A DNA stretch of 64,000 nucleotides from Haloferula helveola (GTDB lineage: Bacteria; Verrucomicrobiota; Verrucomicrobiia; Verrucomicrobiales; Akkermansiaceae): assembly GCF_037076345.1 (NCBI RefSeq), contig NZ_AP024702.1, forward strand, positions 372,001 through 436,000. The letters are read 5' to 3'. Each line of letters begins with the position of its first letter. Within the stretch, counting starts at the first letter, position 1. Positions 59,015 to 64,000 of this stretch are shown piece after piece. The notes below the pieces were generated by a model. That model did no database searches. It was given only the letters and a program-made list of their open reading frames with translations, and was not told where the DNA came from. The translations under genes were made by a program, and so were the position numbers.

Positions 59015-61156
59015 TCACTCGGCGGCTGCCGGCTCTTCAGACTGCTCGGCCTTCTGGTCGCGGAGATAAGCGCGGCGGCTCATCTTCACGCGGCCCTTCT
59101 CATCGACGCCGATGCACTTGGCGGTGATGTTCTCACCCTTCTTGACGACATCCTCGACCTTCTCGGTGCGGCCTTCCTGAAGTTCCGAGATGTGGACGAG
59201 ACCGTCCTTGCCCGGGAGCACTTCCATGAAGGCACCGAAGTTGGTCACCGAAACGACCGGGCCGGTGTAAACCTTGCCCACCTCGATCTCGGCGAAGATG
59301 CGGTCGATGAGTTCCTTCGCACGCTGGAGACCTTCCTCCTTGGCGGCGTAGATGTGCACGGTGCCGTCATCCTCGATGTTGATGTCGGCGCCGGACTCGG
59401 CCTGGATGCCCTTGATGTTCTTGCCGCCAGGGCCGATGAGCTCGCCGATGCGGTCGGCCGGGATCTTGACCGACACGATGCGGGGAGCGTGCGGGCTCAG
59501 TTCCTGCGGGCCGTTGACCGCTTCGGTCATCTTGGCGATGACCTTGGTGCGGCCGTCCTTCGCGATACGCACACCCTCTTCGAGGATGCTGAGCGGAAGG
59601 CCCGGCAGCTTGAGGTCGAGTTGGAAGCCCGTGACACCGGCGTCGGTGCCGCAAAGCTTGAAGTCCATGTCGCCGTAGAAGTCCTCGGAACCGATGATGT
59701 CGAGGAGCACCTTGTGCGCCTTCATCGTACCGTCCTCATTCCACTCGGTCACCAGACCGGCGGAAATGCCGCCGACCGGAGCCTTGAGCGGCACACCGGC
59801 GCAGAGCAGCGACATCGTGCCGGCACAGACGGTCGCCATCGAGGTCGAGCCGTTCGACTCCATGACTTCCGAAGAAACGCGCATCGCGTAGGGGAAGTCC
59901 TCTTCGTCGGGAATCACCGGAGCGATCGAGCGCTCAGCAAGGGCACCGTGACCGATCTCGCGACGGTTCAGGCCACCCATGCGGCCGGTCTCGCCCACCG
60001 AGAACGGAGGGAAGTTGTAGTGGAGGATGAAGCGCTTGCTGTCCTCACCACCGGCGTAGTTGTCGAAGAACTGCTTCTCGTCGGCCGGCGCCAAAGTGCA
60101 GATGCCCATCGCCTGGGTTTCGCCGCGGGCGAAGATCGCCGATCCGTGAACGCGCGGCAGCGAGTTGGCTTCCGCGAAAAGCGGACGGAGATCACCGACC
60201 TGGCGGCCGTCGGCACGAATGCCCTTCTCCATGATCGAGAGGCGGAAGGCCTTCTTCTGAATGTATTCGAAGACCTGCTCGATCTCGAAGTCGGTCGTCT
60301 CCGGGTACTTCTCCTTGATCGCAGCTTCAACCTCGTCGCGGAGGGCGCCGACCTTTTTGCCGCGCTCGACCTTCGACGGCGCGTAGATCGCGTCCTCGAT
60401 GCGGTCGCCGGCGACGGCGTAGCCGACTTCGAGGAGTTCGTCCTTGGCGACGGTCACGGTGTACTCGCGCTTCGGCTTGCCGGCCAGCTTGACGAGTTCC
60501 TCCTGGGCCTCGACCAGCTTGGTCACGCTCTCCTGGGCGAAGTGAAGCGCCTTGATGAAGTCGTCTTCGGGAAGCTCGTTGGCGGCGCCTTCGATCATGA
60601 TGACGTCGGTCTTGTTGCCGACGTAGATCAGGTCGAGGTCGCTCTCCTCACGTTGTTCGAAGGTCGGATTGATGACGAACTCGCCATTCACGCGTCCGAC
60701 ACGGACCGCACCGATCGGGCCGGCGAACGGAATGTCGGAGATCGCCAGGGCGGCGGATGCACCGTTCATAGCGACGACGTCGGAGTCGTTGATCTGGTCG
60801 GCCGAAAGGAGCAGCGCGACGATCTGGGTGTCGTAGAGGTAACCCTTCGGGAAAAGCGGACGCAACGGGCGGTCCGTCATCCGGCAGGTAAGGATTTCCT
60901 TTTCGGTCGGTCGGCCTTCGCGCTTGAAGTAGCCACCGGGGAACTGGCCCGCGGCCGAGGCCTTCTCCTTGTACTCGACGGAGAGCGGGAACCAGGTCTG
61001 GCCCTCGCGGATCTTGGTCTGCGAAACGGCGGTGCAGAGCACCACGGTCTCACCGCAGGTCACGACGACGGCGCCGTCGGCCAACTTGGCGAGCTTGCCT
61101 GTTTCGAAGGTGATGGGGTTCGAGCCGACCTGGCTCGTAATCGTATGGATGTTCAT
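59015..61156 (-). CDS. pnp: Polyribonucleotide nucleotidyltransferase (PNPase)
   Basis: From ATG 61156 the product has 713 residues (MNIHTITSQVGSNPITFETGKLAKLADG). Two RNase PH-like domains (about 1-220 and 310-545) flank an alpha-helical part; a KH domain has IGPGGKNIKGIQAESGADINIEDDG near 560 and an S1 domain VYTGPVVSVTNFGAFMEVLPGKDGLVHISEL near 625. The chain ends in an acidic tail. PNPase degrades RNA from the 3' end using phosphate. The frame extends to 61306, but that part lies in the structured leader. It follows rpsO, as in many bacteria. Confidence 0.96.
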   Translation of the reverse strand: MNIHTITSQVGSNPITFETGKLAKLADGAVVVTCGETVVLCTAVSQTKIREGQTWFPLSVEYKEKASAAGQFPGGYFKREGRPTEKEILTCRMTDRPLRPLFPKGYLYDTQIVALLLSADQINDSDVVAMNGASAALAISDIPFAGPIGAVRVGRVNGEFVINPTFEQREESDLDLIYVGNKTDVIMIEGAANELPEDDFIKALHFAQESVTKLVEAQEELVKLAGKPKREYTVTVAKDELLEVGYAVAGDRIEDAIYAPSKVERGKKVGALRDEVEAAIKEKYPETTDFEIEQVFEYIQKKAFRLSIMEKGIRADGRQVGDLRPLFAEANSLPRVHGSAIFARGETQAMGICTLAPADEKQFFDNYAGGEDSKRFILHYNFPPFSVGETGRMGGLNRREIGHGALAERSIAPVIPDEEDFPYAMRVSSEVMESNGSTSMATVCAGTMSLLCAGVPLKAPVGGISAGLVTEWNEDGTMKAHKVLLDIIGSEDFYGDMDFKLCGTDAGVTGFQLDLKLPGLPLSILEEGVRIAKDGRTKVIAKMTEAVNGPQELSPHAPRIVSVKIPADRIGELIGPGGKNIKGIQAESGADINIEDDGTVHIYAAKEEGLQRAKELIDRIFAEIEVGKVYTGPVVSVTNFGAFMEVLPGKDGLVHISELQEGRTEKVEDVVKKGENITAKCIGVDEKGRVKMSRRAYLRDQKAEQSEEPAAAE

Positions 61157-61214
61157 TTGTCTTGGTTTGCTGTCTTGCGTGTCGCCCCGACGGAGTGCCG
61201 GGGACTTCGGATGC

Positions 61215-61258
61215 TTCGGACAGCCCCTGGAATTGAAAAGGGGTTGGCGGGTCTGTCC
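61215..61258 (-). promoter_or_regulatory. Compound hairpin in the rpsO-pnp spacer
   Basis: GGACAG and CTGTCC form an outer 6-bp stem; AGCCCCT and AGGGGTT form an inner 7-bp stem with one G-T pair. It lies about 60 bases upstream of the pnp start on the minus strand. Such folded leaders are RNase III targets in other bacteria, where they control pnp; that role here is inferred. Confidence 0.4.
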
Positions 61259-61294
61259 ACGAGGGTCCGAACCTTCGGAGGCCCCGTATTCAAG

Positions 61295-61329
61295 CGAAAC
61301 GGCCACGGGGGATTCCCGTGGCCGTTTCG
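61295..61329 (-). terminator. 15-bp perfect hairpin just after rpsO
   Basis: Arms 61295-61309 and 61315-61329 are exact complements with a 5-base loop, 11 bases after the rpsO stop on the minus strand. No T-tract follows, so it may be a partial terminator, an mRNA end-protector or an RNase III processing site between rpsO and pnp. Confidence 0.6.
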
Positions 61330-61340
61330 AAGGAAAGGTG

Positions 61341-61598
61341 TTAGCGGCGGAGGCCGAGTCCCTTGATCAAGTTCTGGTAGCGCTCTTCGGAATGGGCTTT
61401 CAGGTAATCAAGAAGCTTCCGGCGCTGTGCCACGAGCTTGAGGAGGCCGCGACGAGAAGAGTTGTCCTTCTTGTGCTCGCCCAGGTGTTCGGTCAGGTGC
61501 TTGATCCGCTTGGTCAGAAGCGCGACTTGGTAATCGGCGCTGCCGGTATCGGTTTCGTGGACCTTGAAGTCCGCGGGATTGATGGTGCTTTCGCTCAT
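61341..61598 (-). CDS. rpsO: 30S ribosomal protein S15
   Basis: From ATG 61598 the product has 85 residues, close to the usual 88: [48 protein letters not shown] and [24 protein letters not shown]15 binds 16S rRNA in the platform. The frame continues to 61733, but upstream codons are not S15-like. The 186-bp gap to the next gene should hold its promoter; no clear box pair is seen. Confidence 0.96.
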   Translation of the reverse strand: MSESTINPADFKVHETDTGSADYQVALLTKRIKHLTEHLGEHKKDNSSRRGLLKLVAQRRKLLDYLKAHSEERYQNLIKGLGLRR

Positions 61599-61784
61599 TG
61601 TGTTTTCTGGTTCGGTCCAGCCTCCTTGGCCGGTCCGCCCTTGGTCGGGACGGCGGAGAAAAGCGGAAATCCTTCGTTTTGCAAGGACAGAATCACCCTG
61701 AGCACCCCTGAATTGGCGGCATTCCTCAGACATTCAACCCGATTCCTGACGATCGGAGCCTCCAACCGTCGCCGCCCTCCCCGA

Positions 61785-63218
61785 TCAGCCTTGGGCCTCC
61801 CGGATCACCAAATTGCGGATTTCGGTCATCTCCTCCATCGCGAAACGGACGCCTTCCCTTCCCAGACCGCTGTCCTTGACCCCTCCGTAGGGCATGTGAT
61901 CGACCCGCCAGCTAGGGACGTCGCCGATCACCACCCCTCCGACCTCCAGCCGATCCCACGCCTGCAGAGCCTTGTAGAGATCGCGGGTGAAGATACCGGC
62001 CTGAAGGCCGAAATCGCTGTCATTGACCTGATCCAGCACCTGATCGAAAGCACTGAAACGCGACAGGACCGCGACCGGGCCAAAGACCTCCCTGCGGTTG
62101 AGGTCCGAGGAAGCGGGGACATCCTCAAGCAGGGTCGCGTCCATTAAGGCACCCTTGCGCGTCCCTCCACAGAGGAGCGTGGCTCCTTCCTCCCTGGCCG
62201 ACCCGATCCAATCGTCGATCCGCTCCGCTTCGGCTTCCGAAATCATGGGACCGACGAAGGTCCCCTCCTCCTTGGGATCGCCGGTCACCAATTCCCGCGT
62301 CGCCGCGACGAGGCGATTGCGGAATTCGTCGTAGATCGACTCGTGCACCATCACCCGCTGGACACCAACACAGCTCTGGCCGCTTTGGTAGAACGCACCG
62401 AAGACTATCCGCTGAACGGCATCGTCGAGATCGGCATCCGAGTCGACGACGCAAGCCGCGTTGCCACCGAGTTCGAGAACCACCTTCTTCTTCCCCGCCC
62501 TGCTTTTGAGGTTCCAGCCGACTTCCGGAGAGCCCGTGAAGCTGAGCAGCTTCAGACGCTCATCGGTGGTCAGCGCGTCGGCGGCTTCGCGGCTGCAGGG
62601 CAGAATCGAAAACGCCCCGGGCGGCAAGTCCGATTCAGCCAGAATCTCTCCGATCATCAACGCACCCACCGGCGTCAGGCTCGCCGGTTTCAATACGAAC
62701 GGACAGCCGACCGCGATCGCCGGCGCGACCTTGTGAGCCGTCAGGTTGAGAGGGAAGTTGAATGGCGAAATGAAAGCGCACGCTCCGATCGGCACGCGTT
62801 TCCACATCCCGCGGTAGCCTTTGGCCCGTTCGGAGATTTCGAGATTCTGGACCTCGCCGTTGAGGCGGACCGACTCCTCCGCCGCAAATCTGAAGGTATC
62901 GATCAGGCGGGTGACTTCTCCGCGGCTGTCGCGAATCGGTTTGCCTGCCTCGATGCACAGGGCCATCGCCAGTTCCTCCTGTCGCTCCCGAAACCGGTCA
63001 ACGCAGTGCTGTAGGACCTGCTGCCGCTCGTAGGGTCTCATCTCCCCCATCGCGGGCACCGCATCGGCGGCGGCTGCAATCGCCTGATCGATCGCCTCCC
63101 GATCAGCCAATGCCACCTTCGTGGCGACCTCGCCCGTGAACTTGTCGGCGACCTCCAGGTCCTTGTTCGGGCGCTCCGGCCGGTTCGCAAGATAGTAGGG
63201 ATAGCTCGGTTCCAGCAT
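61785..63218 (-). CDS. NAD(P)-dependent aldehyde dehydrogenase
   Basis: The 477-residue enzyme starts at ATG 63218 (MLEPSYPYYLANRPERPN), a usual beginning for this subgroup; a TTG at 63281 would add 21 residues. SPFNFPLNLTAHKVAPA near 150, FTGSPEVGWNLK near 225, the Glu in LELGGNAA near 250 and the catalytic Cys in GQSCVGVQRV near 285 are all present. It oxidises an aldehyde to an acid, possibly a glyceraldehyde-3-phosphate dehydrogenase of the GapN type; the substrate is open. It is just downstream of the TrkA-C gene. Confidence 0.9.
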   Translation of the reverse strand: MLEPSYPYYLANRPERPNKDLEVADKFTGEVATKVALADREAIDQAIAAAADAVPAMGEMRPYERQQVLQHCVDRFRERQEELAMALCIEAGKPIRDSRGEVTRLIDTFRFAAEESVRLNGEVQNLEISERAKGYRGMWKRVPIGACAFISPFNFPLNLTAHKVAPAIAVGCPFVLKPASLTPVGALMIGEILAESDLPPGAFSILPCSREAADALTTDERLKLLSFTGSPEVGWNLKSRAGKKKVVLELGGNAACVVDSDADLDDAVQRIVFGAFYQSGQSCVGVQRVMVHESIYDEFRNRLVAATRELVTGDPKEEGTFVGPMISEAEAERIDDWIGSAREEGATLLCGGTRKGALMDATLLEDVPASSDLNRREVFGPVAVLSRFSAFDQVLDQVNDSDFGLQAGIFTRDLYKALQAWDRLEVGGVVIGDVPSWRVDHMPYGGVKDSGLGREGVRFAMEEMTEIRNLVIREAQG

Positions 63219-63282
63219 GTCGTCCGAAGCTATGGCCTGCTGTCGCCACGCGAAAGCAGTCTTTGAACGGAAATCGGCCAAG

Positions 63283-63987
63283 TCAGGCCGACACGGTGCC
63301 GTCGCGATACCCCGACCTCAGGCGTCCCACATCGTGATCCGAGCCGTAGACCATGATGAGGTCCCCTTCTTCCAAGACCTCGTCGCGGCCCGGCGCGCCC
63401 ACGAACCTGCCGTCTTTCCGGTAAACCCCCAGAATCACAATCCCCTGGTCTCCCGGCCTCGACTGCCCCAGTGCCTTGCCGATGAACGGATGCCCCTCAA
63501 TCAGTTCGACTTCGGCGACACTGAATCCCTGCTTCACCCTTAACAGAACATCATAGTCGAGGGCCTGAACCACGCCGAGCCGCTTCAGCAAGCTCCGCAT
63601 CAGACTGTCCATCGGCTTTTTGACAAAACCTACATTGAGCAACAGGCCGACACCTACGAGCGCCCCCAAAATCCACAACAGCAGGACACCTCCCGCCATT
63701 CCTTCCGGGTCGTTGTTCATCAGCGTCACGATGAGTGTCGCCAGCGCCGACGTGATCCCTACGTTCCCTGCGATGATGAGATGCAGGATGATCCGGCGGC
63801 GTACCGGATGATTCACGACCATCTCGGCCTCCTGCGTGGTGAATCCGACGCCGAAGAAGGCCGACGCCGCCTGAAAGCGCGCCGCCGCCTGCGACATCCC
63901 GGTCAATGCCAGGGCATTCGCCCCCAGTTGGACGATCAGAAGCGCGACTACCACGATCGTCGCCAATGCGATCATCGAAACCATCAT
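63283..63987 (-). CDS. Membrane protein with TrkA-C (RCK_C) domain, possibly truncated at the edge
   Basis: The frame gives 234 residues from an ATG at 63987; the four codons further right are open, so the true start might be outside the window. Three membrane segments lie at about 3-26, 70-92 and 98-120. The C-terminus (about 150-230) has the TrkA-C fold (GFSVAEVELIEGHPFIGKAL, GIVILGVYRKDGRFVGAPGRDEVLEEGDLIMVYGSD), which binds small ligands in potassium channels and transporters. There is no ion-channel signature, so a regulatory role is likely but unproven. Confidence 0.75.
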   Translation of the reverse strand: MMVSMIALATIVVVALLIVQLGANALALTGMSQAAARFQAASAFFGVGFTTQEAEMVVNHPVRRRIILHLIIAGNVGITSALATLIVTLMNNDPEGMAGGVLLLWILGALVGVGLLLNVGFVKKPMDSLMRSLLKRLGVVQALDYDVLLRVKQGFSVAEVELIEGHPFIGKALGQSRPGDQGIVILGVYRKDGRFVGAPGRDEVLEEGDLIMVYGSDHDVGRLRSGYRDGTVSA

Positions 63988-64000
63988 AGCGATGCGAGCA

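Noticed and set aside
59192..61366. 724-codon plus-strand frame opposite pnp
   Set aside because: The pnp frame has all catalytic and RNA-binding domains; the antisense frame is a codon-bias artefact.
1..64000. CRISPR arrays, tRNA or rRNA genes, transposases or phage genes
   Set aside because: No regularly spaced repeats, cloverleaf sequences, DDE transposase or phage structural motifs were seen on either strand by reading; a tRNAscan and an IS search would be needed to be certain.

Overview
The window is GC-rich chromosomal DNA that is coding almost throughout. It most likely comes from a member of the Verrucomicrobiota, order Verrucomicrobiales (the Haloferula, Luteolibacter and Roseibacillus type of genome). 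This is inferred from gene content: PSCyt1/DUF1549/DUF1553 and DUF1501 proteins, a DUF1592-type protein paired with DUF1552, several formylglycine sulfatases, a Verru_Chthon cassette A-type prepilin-like protein, and a MoxR/DUF58/BatA-like operon. I see no tRNA or rRNA gene, CRISPR array, insertion sequence or prophage.

Left part (1-32036): a carbohydrate-degradation island in which nearly every product has a secretion signal. It opens with the N-terminal part of a PAS-domain protein, probably an AraC-type regulator (1-354, minus). Next come a heme-motif protein plus a twin-arginine DUF1501 protein (414-4917, plus). A minus-strand block (14100 to 5013) follows: sulfatase, SGNH/alpha-beta hydrolase fusion, sialate O-acetylesterase-like protein, sulfatase and SGNH esterase, the last three joined by ATGA start/stop overlaps. 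A divergent sulfatase lies at 14143-15558. A second minus-strand block (26081 to 15568) holds a DUF1592-type heme-motif protein, a DUF1552 protein, another sialate esterase, a LysM protein, the large Verru_Chthon A-like protein and a small secreted protein. A third minus-strand block (32036 to 26304) holds a GH2 beta-galactosidase-type enzyme, an alpha-galactosidase-like enzyme and, overlapping it by 4 bp, a heme-dependent oxidative N-demethylase (DUF3445). Together these genes could remove sulfate, acyl and possibly methyl groups and hydrolyse a galactose-containing glycan. The substrate is not shown by the sequence.

Middle part (32037-41719): an intergenic stretch with a strong hairpin, an EF-hand protein with a Gly/Pro tail followed by a clear terminator, an esterase, a repetitive lipoprotein, and an NADPH group (CysJ-like diflavin reductase, OpcA-like protein, glucose-6-phosphate dehydrogenase). 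The ribosomal genes rpsM, rpsK and rpsD follow with a recognisable promoter and terminator, then a DUF1080 protein.

Right part (41831-64000): a plus-strand MoxR/DUF58/VWA/VWA operon, a polysaccharide deacetylase, ffh, a permuted NlpC/P60-like lipoprotein, a pseudouridine synthase, a Nudix hydrolase, a small secreted protein, an AsmA-like protein, sufT, ugd, rsmB and two very small membrane-protein genes. The minus-strand pair rpsO-pnp has structured RNA between the genes. An aldehyde dehydrogenase and a membrane TrkA-C protein reach the right edge. This part is mostly housekeeping and envelope functions; the less explored biology is on the left.
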